Positions 40,298-51,763 of a stretch of 64,000 nucleotides of DNA are shown piece after piece. How positions within the stretch are numbered: the first letter of the stretch is position 1; every line of letters starts with the position of its first letter. The position numbers and the translations under genes are program-made. The notes beneath the pieces are model-generated. The model had not been told where the DNA came from, ran no database searches, and was given only the letters and a program-made list of their open reading frames with translations. Origin of the DNA: Brachionus manjavacas. Lineage: Eukaryota > Rotifera > Eurotatoria > Ploima > Brachionidae. Location: contig JAHQIY010000009.1 in assembly GCA_019054805.1 (NCBI GenBank), forward strand, positions 2,666,001 to 2,730,000. The letters are read 5' to 3'.

Positions 40298-41750
40298 TTA
40301 TAATAAAAATGACCTCTTTGGTGGTCCTTGAATATTTAACTCATTCGCCAAGTCTTCAGCATATTTTACTTGATTAACATGATATCCAATTCCATCTCTT
40401 TCATCGCACATTTTCATATGATTTTCCTCAGGATCTCCAGCTACCATCACCGGTTTATTTGGCTCAATCTAAAAATAAAAATAAATTTAAGCTAATTTTA
40501 TTTGGACAACCATACTGGAGTCATGTTTCGACAGTAATTTATCAAATCCTGAAGCCGATCTTCAAAATTGTCAGCGAAATTTCGCGGATTAATTGCCATA
40601 AAGCATTGACCCTTAAATTTAAGTGAAAAAATACTTATTAGCACTGCAAAAATTTACTAAATCTGCTTCGCCACTGCTTGTTTGCCATGTTCGAATATGC
40701 GGACCATATAAAGATCCGCCTAGAATTCCACAAAGAATTTCAACCATTACATTCAACCCATATCCTTTGTAACCACTTGATTCTTCAGAGCCTCCTAAAG
40801 GAAGTAAACCACCACCATTGATAACTTGCTCAGGGTCACATGTTGACTAAAAAATATAAAATTTGGACTTGATAACTTTACAAGTTTAAATTTACTTGTC
40901 CATTTTTGTCAGCACCCCACGAGCTGGGAATCTTTTCGCCTTTTAAGTTACTTATTTCAACTTTTCCGAAGGCTACTGTAGATGTAGCCATGTCTAAGAC
41001 AAATTTATCGTCACCTTTGCCAGGTGCAGCCACTGACAAAGGATTAGTTCCAAATGTTCGTTGCTTAGATCTGGTCGGATAAATCAATGGTGAGGTGTTG
41101 GTAAAACTAAGACCCTTTATTGTGAAGAAAACAATAAAAAAAATTTTATTAATTGAAAAAAAATACAATTAATTTCTCTTTTAGTGCTTGAATCGAGTAA
41201 TGAGCCGCTATTCCATAATGGTTGGATCTGTTTGCTACCACCATTCCAATGCCAATTTGTTTGGCTTTTTCAATCGCTAATTGCATGCAAAAATTTCCAA
41301 CTACTGGACCAAGGACATTATTTCCGTCAACCAAAGCTGTTGCAACTGTTTCTTTGGCTATTTTCGGCTCTCTATCCGAAAATGTTGTTCCAGCTTTAAT
41401 GTCTCTCACATACATGTCTTGGTTTATAATATTTAAAAAATTGCCAAGATTAATTGGAAATATACCTAGGCGATTAAGTCCGTGACTAAAGTGACCGCGG
41501 TAATCGGCATCAATTAAACATTTTGCCAAGCTTTCAGCATGATATTTTTTAGTTCCAACTGCTAACATACAACGCTGCATAAAGTCTTCCATGTCATTTT
41601 TGCGTATTAAATAGTAATCTTGACTATGGGATGATAATTTTTGGCTAAAGTTAAAGCCTGAAAAAAATTTTATTAATTATTTGAATAAGAGAAGTGAGCC
41701 TCACTTCTGGATAGAAGCAAAATTGGAGTTTTAGATTTATGAAAAAACAT
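40298..41750 (-). CDS. Malate/L-lactate dehydrogenase of the Ldh2 family, six exons
   Basis: Exons 41705-41750, 41167-41657, 40896-41114, 40658-40846, 40516-40611 and 40298-40468 total 1212 nt (403 residues) with GT..AG junctions throughout. Family motifs occur in order: DYRGHFSHGLNRL with the catalytic-site His, GNFCMQLAIEKAKQIGIGMV, ANRSNHYGIAAHYSI, GLSFTNTSPLIYPTRSKQRT, FGTNPLSVAAPGKGDDKFVL, GGSEESSGYKGYGLNVMVEI and a C-terminal VAGDPEENHM. These are NAD(P)-dependent 2-hydroxyacid dehydrogenases unrelated to classical LDH. The first exon adds about 30 residues (MFFHKSKTPILLLSRSFNFS...) that could be a mitochondrial leader, or the true start could be a later Met (MEDFMQRCML). Substrate cannot be told from sequence alone. 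Confidence 0.93.
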
Positions 41751-42529
41751 TTTTAAATAATTATGCAAAATTTTAGATTAAATATTCAACATTTTTGGTA
41801 GTTTATTTGAAACAATTTTTTTTAAAAATTCATAAAGTTAAAATTTTAAAAATTAAAAGAAAATTTGAAAGCGATGAAGCATAGTTCACCAAATTTAGCT
41901 GAATTTTTTGGCAAGTTTTAAATAAGTACACTCGATCGTGAGATTAATTTAAAAAATTTTTTTTTTTAATCATATAGACACCTTTGAAGAGAAAATTATA
42001 AACAAAATTTTGTCAAAAATCTAATTCATTTTTTTAGAGTAAAAATTGGAAAACTTGACAGCACAAATTAGAATAATTGACCAGCCAGATATTCTTGTGA
42101 ATAGGGCGGTGAATAGGGGTATGAACTCTTCCGTTTAGACTCCAATTAGCAAAAAAAAAATGATGAGTAAAATTAATGATATAATTTTCAACAAAATTTT
42201 TAACTTTTTTAATTTAATTTACCGGAAAAAAAACTTGATTTAATGAATGTTTGTTTTTATGTTTAACTAGGTAAAAAATTCAAGTAAATTTTACCGGTCA
42301 AAAAAATGATGTCACAAACATCACTAAAAACCCAAATAAGCTTGAATAATTATTGCTTCAAATTTGCTTGTTTGTTTTTTTTTATTAGTTGTATCACTAT
42401 TTTTACTTTAACATTACGTTATCAATTAAGCATTACTTATTCAATAAAGTACCACTTATACGATTTAAGCGTTAAGGGTGCTTTATGAATTTAGCAGAAG
42501 AAAACTTAGATTTTTAGTAAATTTATTTT
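41751..42529. other. Intergenic region
   Basis: No gene; a 60-codon plus-strand frame (42306-42488) is hydrophobic and without support. Contains a short word related to the TTAGGTGAACCATAGTT MITE (about 41875-41895). Confidence 0.35.
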
Positions 42530-43610
42530 ATTAATTTATTTTATTGTTTTCTTTACCGAGCTAGAGCTCCTTCATTATAAATTCTAAAATAAAATAAAAA
42601 TTAAAACTAAATTAAAAGAAAATTAAAAAGACATATTGAAATAGGGTGTTACGTGCGTCAGATGTTTACATAGTTGAAGCTCCATGAAAAAAAGAGGAAA
42701 TATTAAGGTAAAAATTACACAATGGAGTTGGATATTCAATATATCTTGATTCGAAACCTTCTTTGTATTCCTTCACCAGTCTTACAATTAATGGAACAGA
42801 ACGACTCAGTCCTGTCCCAACAAATCTCTCACTCAACCCAAAAAGCCGATTCGAGACTGTTAGTAATTTGAGTTTATTAAAAGCCTCATGATGCACCATG
42901 TTGGAGGGAGTATCATATTTTGACTTAAGGATAGATCTGACTGCTGTGTTCTGAATTGCTTGTAGTTTTTTGATATTATTTTCTGAAAATGAATTCAAGC
43001 AAGGAAAAGAATAGTCTAAAATTGGTCCGACTAAAGATTTATATAAATTTCCTAGTGTATTTTGATTAAGACCCCATTTTTTGTTTGACAATATCTTAAT
43101 AATATTTAGCCTTTTATTGGAGCGTTCTTTGATTTCGTCCACCAGTATGTTAAAATTTAACTTAGAATCAAATTTAATACCAAGAAACTTGATTTCTTTT
43201 TGGCTCACTATTCTGTTTATATAATTTTTTAAATAAAGATTATCACTCTCTTTTTTGTACTTAGAAAAAACTAATGAACACGAGGTTCTCCTTTTTGTTG
43301 TAAATGAAGAATGTAACTAGATCATCTGCGAAAAGCAGACAGTATTCATTATTTGTTTTGTTTCTTTTGGGGACGTCATTAATATATATACTAAATAAAA
43401 GATGACTTATTACTGAGACTTAATTTGGTACTCTTCGCTCAGATGGTCATTCAAATTTACCTTAAATGTCCTAGTGTCTAAAAAGGATCTAACCAAGTTA
43501 GTCAAGAAATGAGATGGATTCATTTTAATCAATTTTTAAAGTAAACCTTCATGCCAAACCCTATCAAAGGCTTCGGAAATATTTTTTTTTTCAATAAATT
43601 TGGGTCTTGT
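42530..43610 (-). pseudogene. Jockey-like LINE, best preserved 3' portion
   Basis: Minus strand. From high coordinates, ISEAFDRVWHEGLL (RT block with catalytic Asp) leads via MNPSHFLTNLVRSFLDTRTF and INDVPKRNKTNNEYCLLFAD to the FADD active site in several frames. An intact 180-codon C-terminus follows (42666-43208): MSQKEIKFLGIKFDSKLNFN, LYKSLVGPILDYSFPCLNSF, then ESRYIEYPTPLCNFYLNIS. The element ends at 42530-42574 with TGAAGGAGCTCTAGCTCGG and an AATAAAATAAATTAA tail. It is the reference copy for the truncated ones at 2.1, 11.2-11.9, 15.1, 21.4 and 38.6 kb. Frameshifts in the RT make it inactive. Confidence 0.85.
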
Positions 43611-43730
43611 TAACCTGAATATAAATGAAATTGATTGATTGATATTTGTCGACTGATATTCAAAATTAAAGAGTAGTTAAAAAAAAATTTATTTTATAAT
43701 CTTTGTCAGTTAATTAACTAATCTGAATAA

Positions 43731-43868
43731 AAAAAAATTTAACAAGTTTTCTTCGACTTCTATTTGGCTTCTTTTTTACATTAATAACATCCAATACATG
43801 ATCAAAAACTTCTAAACTTTTGTTTGCCAAGCTGACTAGATCTTCCAACTCTTTCTTTGCTTTTTATT
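43731..43868 (-). other. Exon-like orphan segment (coiled-coil)
   Basis: A minus-strand frame with normal composition reads KELEDLVSLANKSLEVFDHV, then LDVINVKKKPNRSRRKLVKF. It lies between a pyrimidine tract and AT-rich sequence. A plus-strand counterpart at 43940-43995 (KTIKAELEEAISSSTAMESL) also looks protein-like. Neither is attached to a recognisable gene. Confidence 0.3.
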
Positions 43869-44225
43869 ATTTTCCCTTTCTTTTTTTTTTTTTATTAAAA
43901 AAAACTCCGACCGACTAAAACCAACTCAAAACGATCAAAGCCGAACTAGAAGAGGCAATCAGCAGTTCAACAGCGATGGAGAGTCTTCCTCTGGGTACTT
44001 TAAATTTTTTTTTTCCTCAAGTTAAGTAAATAAGAGGAACAATTTGAACAATTTGAATAATAATTATTGAAATTAAAAATTAACATTTTAAAGGAGATAC
44101 TTTTAATTTTACTTTTAACTCTCATAAACTTTTTTCATATTTTTATTTCTATTTTTTTATTTTATTTTACTAATTTTTTTATTTTTAATTTTACTTAACT
44201 TAATTTTTATTTTTTATTTTTATTA

Positions 44226-44270
44226 TGAAGGAGCTTAAGCTCAGTACAGCTAAAAAATAAATAAAAATAA
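44226..44270 (+). repeat. LINE 3' tail
   Basis: TGAAGGAGCTTAAGCTCAGT followed by ACAGCTAAAAAATAAATAAA, the shared hairpin and tail. No LINE coding sequence is recognised immediately upstream. Confidence 0.6.
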
Positions 44271-44419
44271 ACAACTCTTTGAATATCCTTAAGACTTAGT
44301 AACTCGATCTATTGGTTTTAAGTATAATAATTTTTTCTCGTCAAAAAAGCCATGTATTAAATATCTTTGCTGTTTGGAATTGTTACTTACAATTTGTCTT
44401 TTTTAATTGTCTTTTGTTC

Positions 44420-45038
44420 ACAAGAGTTGGCGAACAACGCTAAACCAAAGAGTGCCTTCGCAAGACTCAAACCAGCATGGAAGTCAACCAGCTACAGTAA
44501 GGAAACAAAACTTAAAACTATGAAGAACCAGCATGGAAGTGAATGTTGGGGATGTGTGAATCTGTCAGGAAAAGTCTTAACACCTTCCACACGGGAAGAC
44601 TGCGGAGGATTCTCGGGATACACTGGCCTGAGACATTGTCGAATGCTTACTTATACAGAAGAACAAATTCAGATCCATTATGAACAAAAGACTGCGATGG
44701 TTCGGGCATGTACTTAGAATGAAAGAAACATGGATACCAAAAAGAGCCCTTCAATGGACACCTCAAGGGCGACGTAAGGTAGGATGACCAGCAGTAACAT
44801 GGAGGTCAACAATCACGAAAGAGCTCATCGAAATGGGAATGACATGGGGAGAAGCAAGGGTAAAGGCCAAAGATCGACTTGAGTGGAAATCAAAAGTAAT
44901 GACCCTATGCTTCACAAGGAGTGAATAAGGAAAAAAAAAATTTTTTGTTATATTTTAACTTATTTTTTTTTTTTTTTTTTAACAATTTTTTTTTAATGAA
45001 GTAGCTTTAGCTCGGCTCAGATAGAACAAATAAATAAC
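44420..45038 (+). pseudogene. RTE-like LINE C-terminus carrying the same 3' hairpin tail
   Basis: AKPKSAFARLKPAWKSTSYS, then KETKLK, opens the thumb region. After a frameshift at about 44700 comes LRWFGHVLRMKETWIPKRAL, then QWTPQGRRKVG, and TWGEARVKAKDRLEWKSKVM. This is the well known C-terminus of RTE/BovB-type ORF2 proteins (RWxGHVxRM...AxxWxPxGxRxxGRPxxxW...W). After its stop (about 44927) and an A/T run, the element ends at 44997-45038 with TGAAGTAGCTTTAGCTCGGC, then TCAGATAGAACAAATAAATA. That is the tail used by the jockey-like family. Confidence 0.8.
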
Positions 45039-45268
45039 AACAGGACCCATAAATTTATCTTTTGCTTAGAATTATGACTTCTGTTAATTCACGACTTTCA
45101 GTCAACTAGATGATAATGATTCTATTTTTTTCCTTTTTAGCTGCCAAATACCTTCAAATTTAGGATTTGATTGTTGAAGCCTTTTTTTTTATTGTTACAC
45201 ATGATGTTTTCCCACAAATAACTATATTTAAACAAAAGTAATTTTTATTTTAAATAAAGTTAAAAAAA
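45039..45268. other. Upstream region of the lectin gene
   Basis: No gene; expected to contain the lectin promoter. TATTTAAA-type words near 45227 are candidates only by position. Confidence 0.25.
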
Positions 45269-46427
45269 ATGTCCTTTTTATCTTTATTAATGTTGAGTTT
45301 TGTTCAAACTAACGCAGAAATCTCAAGACAAGTTTTCACATCAAACAAAGGCGTTTTAAATACAGATGGAATTTACCAAGGATCATATTTAGTGTCAAGT
45401 CAGCAATACTTAAATGAACCATTCATCGATTCTATATTCACTTCAACAGTACAGTTAGATGTGTCCACACAAATCTATTTTAACAATTATAGTGTTAATG
45501 GTGATGTATTGATAGATACTGTCAAATTATTGACCAACTTTAAGGCTATTTATTTGAGTCCTTCATCATTTAAAAATTTTTCTATTATAAAATTTAGAAA
45601 AAATTCAATTTCTGGTAGTTTATCTATTAAAAATACAGAAGTTTCTAACCAAATAAATGGTAACATTATTAATCTAGAAAGCAATCTGATGACTAGTATT
45701 CATTTGGATAATGTTGTTGTCGAAAATGACTTGATTATTAGCACGAATACTTTGAGTCATTCGATTTTGATTGAAAATTCAGTTATAAAAGGAAATTTGG
45801 TAATCGACGGGGTTCGAATATTTGCTGGAACAGTAATTGTCAAGAATACCAATGTGAATGGTTTTATTAGAATTGAGCGAGTTTTGACAAGTAAAAAAAT
45901 TGACTTGGATCAAAGTGTAAAGAGTCCTTATCCTGTTCGGATTTGTCCAAGTCCTTTTTTTGCAAGTTACAATGGTGAATCATTCAATGGATGTTACAAC
46001 TACTTGGGAAAAGTTGATACCTATGAGCAAGCTGTGTCCAAGTGTAGTTCAATTGGAGCTAATTTGATTACAATAAGAAACAGAAAAATTGCTGAAGATT
46101 TGCCCAAAATTTACACTTCATTTTCACAATTTTATTACTGGGTAAGAAAAAAGCATTAAAATAGATAAGATCTCTTTAGAATAAAGATTAAAATAGATTG
46201 GAGCTTATTACAGAAATGGAACATTCAGATGGCAAGATGAAAGTGTTGTAGGAAGTTCATTTTGGTGTTCGGGTCACCCAAGCGGATCAAATCGTTGCAC
46301 TTACTATACAACTGTTCCGGTTTTCGGAAACGACAAATGTATAAAAAATGGTGATTGTGATTCGAATTGGTTTGATCATGGATTAGTTTGCCAATATTTA
46401 CATCCATACGCTAACTACTATGATTAA
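45269..46427 (+). CDS. Secreted protein with C-type lectin-like domain, two exons
   Basis: Exons 45269-46141 and 46197-46427 (both multiples of three) give 367 residues. MSFLSLLMLSFVQTNA is a signal peptide. Residues about 20-225 are Ile/Val/Asn-rich with alternating hydrophobic positions and a loose repeat (NGDVLIDTVKL, SGSLSIKNTEV, ENDLIISTNTL, KGNLVIDGVRI, NGFIRIERVL), compatible with a beta-helix. Residues about 230-360 are a C-type lectin-like fold: CPSPFFASYNGESFNGCYNY, SKCSSIGANLITIRNRKIAE, the exon-junction WIGAYYRNGTFRWQDESVV, and DSNWFDHGLVCQY at the end. The canonical EPN or QPD sugar-binding triplet is not present, so calcium-dependent sugar binding is uncertain. Probably extracellular recognition or matrix. 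Confidence 0.88.
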
Positions 46428-47027
46428 TATCTAACCACAGTTTTTCAAAAGTCCCAAAGTCAAATTCAATTTCAAATTTAAAAAAAAAAGTCATTCCAAG
46501 ACTTTGGCCGAAATAAATACTACCTGCAATAATAACTGCATGAAAGTCAAGTCTAATGACTTTTTTCAAAAAAAAAATTTTAAATTACTTTTGCACAAGT
46601 CTGTATTTAACTAAATAATTTTCTCTAGTAAAAATAAAACCTTAAAATATTTTAAATTAGTTAATTTTTGAACAGCCAAAAAAATAAATTAAATTAATTG
46701 CACAGTTTATGAAAATGTTTTTTAAAAAATTTGTCTCTTTTCTAAATAATTGTATTTAAGTTAGTAAAGAGGACAATGTCTTTGAAAAATTCCAAAAATA
46801 TTTTATTTTCTAAAGAATTTTCTAAGATTTTCAATATGTTTTATTTTTTTTTAATTTTAATTTTTATTCTAAATGTATATTTTCGCGTACGATATGGATA
46901 AAAAAAATAAAAATTTAATTTAAGGAAAGGAAAATACTGAAAAAGGGTTATTTTTAATAGACATTAACAAAATATAAAAAAAAATTCATTCTTAATGTAT
47001 TTGCATCATATCAAATAAATTGAAACA
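46428..47027. other. Intergenic region
   Basis: No gene. At 46445-46570 loosely repeated AAGTC words resemble the MITE family of 28362 but are too diverged for a call. Confidence 0.35.
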
Positions 47028-47037
47028 ATTACTTTAA

Positions 47038-47508
47038 GGATGTCGTGTTTTGACAACAAAAAATCTGCTTTCTACACCAAAAAAAAAGATTATCACAACC
47101 AAACCGTAAAAAAAAATTGGGTTGTGATAATCTTTTTCTTTGGGGTTTTGCTCTTTTTCGAGAGAACTTTATTTTTGCGATTATTTAATTTTTACATTAT
47201 TTTCATACATACAAAAAACATTTTGAATTTAAAAATATTTAAACTATTAGAAAAAAAGGATTTCAAAAGTGAACAATTTTGCCGAAAATTCTTCCATTCG
47301 AATAAATTTGTAAGTTTTCTAATTATGATGAATATAATTCCTATGCTGTTTTTCAGCACCCAATTTCGTACCCATAATCAGAAATGGTAGCTTGTACAAT
47401 TTGTAAACGAACAGTTAATCACAAGATGCGAGTCAAGTATGGTTTTTGTGCTTTTAAAAAATTTTTGGGTGTAGAAAGCAGATTTTTTGTGGTCAAAAGG
47501 TTTTTACC
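47038..47508 (+). mobile_element. 471-bp MULE-type MITE with 10-bp target duplication
   Basis: Flanked by ATTACTTTAA at 47028-47037 and 47509-47518. Inverted repeats of about 45 bases lie at the ends: TTTTGACAACAAAAAATCTG, then CTTTCTACACC near 47047-47077, and the inverse at 47466-47497. Next to the left repeat is a second hairpin (AAAGATTATCACAACC and complement, 47088-47141). Near the right side a short frame starts MVACTICKRTVNHKMRVKYG and continues FCAFKKF, with a CxxC that looks like part of a zinc finger. The 9- to 10-bp duplication and long TIRs fit Mutator-like elements. No transposase. Confidence 0.85.
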
Positions 47509-47518
47509 ATTACTTTAA

Positions 47519-48024
47519 AAAAGAAACCAAAGAATATTCATTTCATTCAGAAAAAAATATAAATTTCTTTGTCTCTTCATATTTTTTTCTTTTTATTAAC
47601 GAAATTTTTTATAAACTAAAAAATATTCTTATTAATTGTTACAGAATCTTAACTTTAAATCTTATATTCAAACTTTGAAGGACTAAAAAGAAGTCATTAA
47701 GCCATTCTTGGGAACCTTAGATGAAATAAGTTAAAATAAAAAAGAGGAATTTTAAAAAATAAATTTTAAAATTTAAATAACATCTGAAAGTCAAAATTTG
47801 AAAAGTTTTCAATAAACAAAAAAGCTAATTATTAATTATTTTTATTTGAAAATAGAAATCTTGTTTTTTTGTTTAATACTTGCATCAATTTCACAATTTT
47901 GCTCTGCTTTTATTTCAAAAAAAATTAATAAATAAATTTATTCCATACTAATATCTTGTTATTATAAACTTATTTATTATTAAAGTAAAGAAAAGAAAAG
48001 TATTTTATAAAACTAAGTCTTGAG
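47519..48024. other. AT-rich spacer
   Basis: No gene recognised. The 63-codon plus-strand frame at 47487-47678 is Phe/Lys/Asn-dominated and starts inside the MITE, so it is not called. Confidence 0.35.
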
Positions 48025-48078
48025 TTAAATAAATAATCAACGTTTGGACAGGGTACCGTATCTGGGCATTCAAAAACT

Positions 48079-48762
48079 TTGCATGAATGGTGCGGTAATA
48101 TTTCGAAATTCGTCCTGGAGCTTTCAAATCATGTGAAACATCTAGAGGAAAGAGAAATTGAGAAAGACATTGAAATAAACAAATTGAAATCTGAATTGGC
48201 AGCAGCAAATAAAACAGCAAACTCATCCAACATCAGTAGTCAGTGGGTTCAAGTTGTAAAACAAGGGACAAAAAATGCAAAAAAACCAGCCGATCAGATA
48301 GCTGTAGCAAATGCAACCATCAGCGAAATGAATGAAAGAATCAAAAGAAAAAAAAATGTGATCATTTATGGTGTGCCAGAATCAAAGAAAGAGATTCTAA
48401 CAGACAGGAGGGCAGAAGATGAAGAAAAAATCAAACAAATTTTGACCACTATTGGAAAAGGTGATGTCAAGCCAGCTTATTCAAGACGCTTGAGATCGAA
48501 AGACCAAAGTAAACCAGGCCCAATTCTAGTAGAACTCAAAGAAGAAGCAAACAGAAATCCACTACTCCTAGCAGCCAAAAAGTTGCGAGATTCAAATAAT
48601 TTCAAATCTATTTATCTTAGTCCAGATTTGACTGAAACCGAAAGAGCTTTAGACTATGAATTGAGGAAACAAAGAAACGAAGCAAATAATGGTCTTTCAC
48701 AAGACTCGCCCTTTCGATATGGCATCCGTGGAAATCAGATCGTCAAATTCAAGAAGCAATAA
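48079..48762 (+). CDS. LINE ORF1 protein, 227 aa
   Basis: Intact frame. Residues 1-60 form a coiled coil (LSNHVKHLEEREIEKDIEIN), and residues about 92-200 an RRM-like or transposase_22-like region that begins KKNVIIYGVPESKKEILTDR. It includes AEDEEKIKQILTTIGKG and YSRRLRSKDQSKPGPILVEL. Such ORF1 proteins bind the element's RNA and act as nucleic-acid chaperones in the LINE ribonucleoprotein. It overlaps ORF2 by about 74 bases in another frame. The annotated Met is the first in frame; an upstream start cannot be excluded. Family placement (CR1/L2/jockey-like) is by resemblance only. Confidence 0.8.
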   Translation: MHEWCGNISKFVLELSNHVKHLEEREIEKDIEINKLKSELAAANKTANSSNISSQWVQVVKQGTKNAKKPADQIAVANATISEMNERIKRKKNVIIYGVPESKKEILTDRRAEDEEKIKQILTTIGKGDVKPAYSRRLRSKDQSKPGPILVELKEEANRNPLLLAAKKLRDSNNFKSIYLSPDLTETERALDYELRKQRNEANNGLSQDSPFRYGIRGNQIVKFKKQ

Positions 48763-51575
48763 TAGTTCATCAAAAGCGTCATCACGTGTGGATAATCTCG
48801 AATCTTTAAAATGTATGTATTTAAATGCTACTTCTTTGGACAATAAACTCGATGAATTCAGTGTTGTTATTGAAACATATAGTCCACAAATTGTGGCAGT
48901 TAGTGAGACTTGGTTTAAGAGCAACTCAAATGCAAACATTAAAGGATACAATTTGTACAGAAAGGACAGAAGTGATGGACGCAGAGGCGGGGGTGTATGT
49001 CTCTACATTGATGAAAATATCGATTCATTTGAATTAAATGATGCAGGTTTTAATTTAAGTAAAATAGAACAAATTTGGGTAGTTGCTAACTTTAACTGTG
49101 AAAAGTATTTAGTTGGCTGTCTTTATAGGCCAAACGATTTTGTTGATATGAACGATTTTGATTTAGTCTTCAAACAAGCTAAAGACTATGTGGATGAAAG
49201 AGGTTTTAAGGATATTCTAATAATGGGTGATTTTAACTTTCCATCGATCATCTGGTCAAATGGCTGTGTTTCAGAAATCTTAAACGAAAATGGCATCGAA
49301 CATAAATTCAGCGAGACGCTAAGCGACACTTTTTTATATCAGCATGTAAATGTTCCAACATTTCAAATGTCAAACGAAAAAGCTGTCAACACTTTGGATT
49401 TGATTTTCACGACTCAGTCTGGCAGTGTGTATGCAATCGATACAAAATTTGTGCTTGGTAACATTAATAAAGGACATCTGGTCATCTTTTTCAATTTTGT
49501 TCTCAAAAACAAGGTTAGTAAGCAATCATATATTATTGAAAAATTTCTTTATAGTAAAGCTGACTTTGAAAAAATTTCTGATTTTTTATCAAATATTGAT
49601 TGGGTGCACTTATTTGAGAATTTAAATATTCAGGAAATGTACAATGAGTTTATTTTCTATGTCAGCGAGTCTAGTAATCGATTCATTCCAGTGACGGATG
49701 GCTCTAAAAAGAAAAGTATCTCAAAACTTGGATAAAAGATGATCTGAAGATCTTAATTAGGAATAAGAAATCTTAGGTACAGGAACTGTTCATGTAAATG
49801 GAAGGATATGAATCTTTATAATGATTACAAAAGTATCTGTAAATTAGTTACTTCGGAAATAAAAGAGCCAGATTAACTTATGAACAAAATTTAGTGGATA
49901 AAGCTATGAAGAATCCAAAATTATTATACAAATATCTAAATCATCAACAAGTAATTAGAGAATCAATCAAAACATTAAAGAAGTCAAACAATGAATTAAC
50001 GCAAGAACCGAAAGAGATATCAAATCTACTAAATAAATGTTTTCAAGATGTTTTTGTTATTGAACAAGATGGGGAGCTTCCACCTTTTGTAGCTGAACTA
50101 AATGAAAACTGTTCAGAATATGTTGACATTGAACCAAATGATATTAGTTATGAATTGGTTTATAAAAAATTACAAGACCTTAATCAAAATAAATCATGTG
50201 GTGTAGACAAGCTTCATCCGCTATTGCTAAAAAAATGTGCAGAAGCCTTTACTGTTCCTTTAACTTTATTTTCAGAAAGTCTTTATCTAATAGTCAGCTT
50301 CCAATACAATTCAGATCAGCAAATATTACTCCATTGTTTAAAAAAGGTGATAAATCAACGGCCAGCAATTATCGTCCCGTGTCTTTAACTTCAATTCCGT
50401 GCAAAATAATGGAAAGCATAATAAGAACTAAAATGGAAGACTATCTTTATAAGAACAATATTATATCTAAAGAACAGCATGGATTTGTCAGGAAAAAGTC
50501 ATGTACATCTAATCTTATGGAAACTCTAGATTTCATCTCAATGAGTCTAGACAAAAGTATTCCTGTTGATGTAATTCTGCTAGATTTTGCCAAAGCATTT
50601 GATACTGTTCCGCACAGACGACTAATAGCTAAATTGAAAGCGTATGGCTTTGATGGTCTGACACTAAAATGGATTGAAGCTTTCTTGAAAAATAGAAGAC
50701 AACGAGTTGTTCAAGGTGAAATTTTGTCGGATTGGGTTGAGATTTTTAGCGGTGTACCACAAGGATCAGTGATTGGTCCACTTTTGTTCGTTTTGTATAT
50801 CAATGATCTACCAAAAGGAATAGAGAATATTGTCAAAATGTATGCAGATGATACAAAAATATTCTCGCAAACGGTATCAGAAATAAGCGCAGTGAAACTT
50901 CAATCAGATTTAGATTTAATTTTCAAGTGGACTCAAGATTGGCTTCTTCTCTTCAACACATCAAAATGTGTGGTTATGCATTACGGTCATAAAAACAAAA
51001 AATTCACTTATTTTATTAATGGTAAACAGTTATCAACGTCTGAAACCGAAAGAGATCTTGGAGTTATCTTCAATACAAATCTCAAATGGAAAAATCAAGT
51101 GATAGAGGCTACAAACAAAGCAAATCAAATGTTGGGTCGCATCAGGAAATCATTCGCTCGTTTTGATTGTAAGTTATTTAGATCATTGTATTTAACTTTT
51201 GTTCGTCCTCTTTTGGAATTTGCTGTGCCTGTATGGTCTCCATTTCTTAAGTCGGATTGTGAGAATCTTGAGAGGATTCAACGCAGAGCTACGAAATTTG
51301 TTTCTTCAATTAGAAACAAACCGTATGAAAGCAGATTGAAGGCTTTAAACATTCCAAATCTGGTGGAAAGAAGAAAAAGAGGTGATCTAATTAAATTATA
51401 CAAGTTCATGCATGGAATAGAATTGGTTGAAAAAAGCAACAATTTTAATGTCACCAAAATCCAAGGAAGAGGTCACTGCTTCAAATATCACAAAGAAATT
51501 TCGAGGCTCCAACATAGAGATAACTTTTTTTCAACAGAACCGCTAACATATGGAACTCACTGCCAAATCAATTAG
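48689..51575 (+). pseudogene. LINE ORF2: APE endonuclease plus reverse transcriptase, frameshifted
   Basis: The first segment (48689-49735) is an apurinic-like endonuclease: KCMYLNATSLDNKLDEFSVV, IVAVSETWFKSNSNANIKGY, GGGVCLYIDENIDSF and DILIMGDFNFPSIIWSNG. A stop near 49735 separates it from 49894-50388 (pre-RT, KSCGVDKLHPLLLKKCAEAF). A frameshift near 50260-50390 leads to 50196-51575, which holds the RT: FVRKKSCTSNLMETLDFISM, VILLDFAKAFDTVPHRRLIA, GVPQGSVIGPLLFVLYINDL and MYADDTKIFSQTVSE with the catalytic YADD. The thumb and C-terminus end in FKYHKEISRLQHRDNFF. Catalytic residues are still readable in each block, so decay is recent. Confidence 0.88.
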
Positions 51576-51763
51576 TTGAAGCCCCTAATGTTAACAGCTT
51601 TAAAGCAGGCATTGATTGCTGGATGAGCAGCAATCAATCACATCAGCTGTCATAGTGTGCCTTATCAGCACACTCGCTGGCTAGCCAGCTACAGTCAAAA
51701 CTACTACTACTACTACTACTAAATATTTATTTTAAAAACTAAACTATAAAATTTAATTTATTT

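Larger units (their letters stand above)
48025..51721 (+). mobile_element. Nearly full-length two-ORF LINE with (CTA)n tail
   Basis: Contains ORF1, an endonuclease-reverse transcriptase ORF2 and a defined 3' end: GCTGGCTAGCCAGC (a perfect 14-base palindrome) followed by TACAGTCAAAACTACTACTA and further CTA units. Truncated copies with the same 3' end are at 20160-20822 and 56104-57500. The 5' boundary is not exact. Stops and frameshifts in ORF2 make this copy inactive, although ORF1 is intact. Confidence 0.88.
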
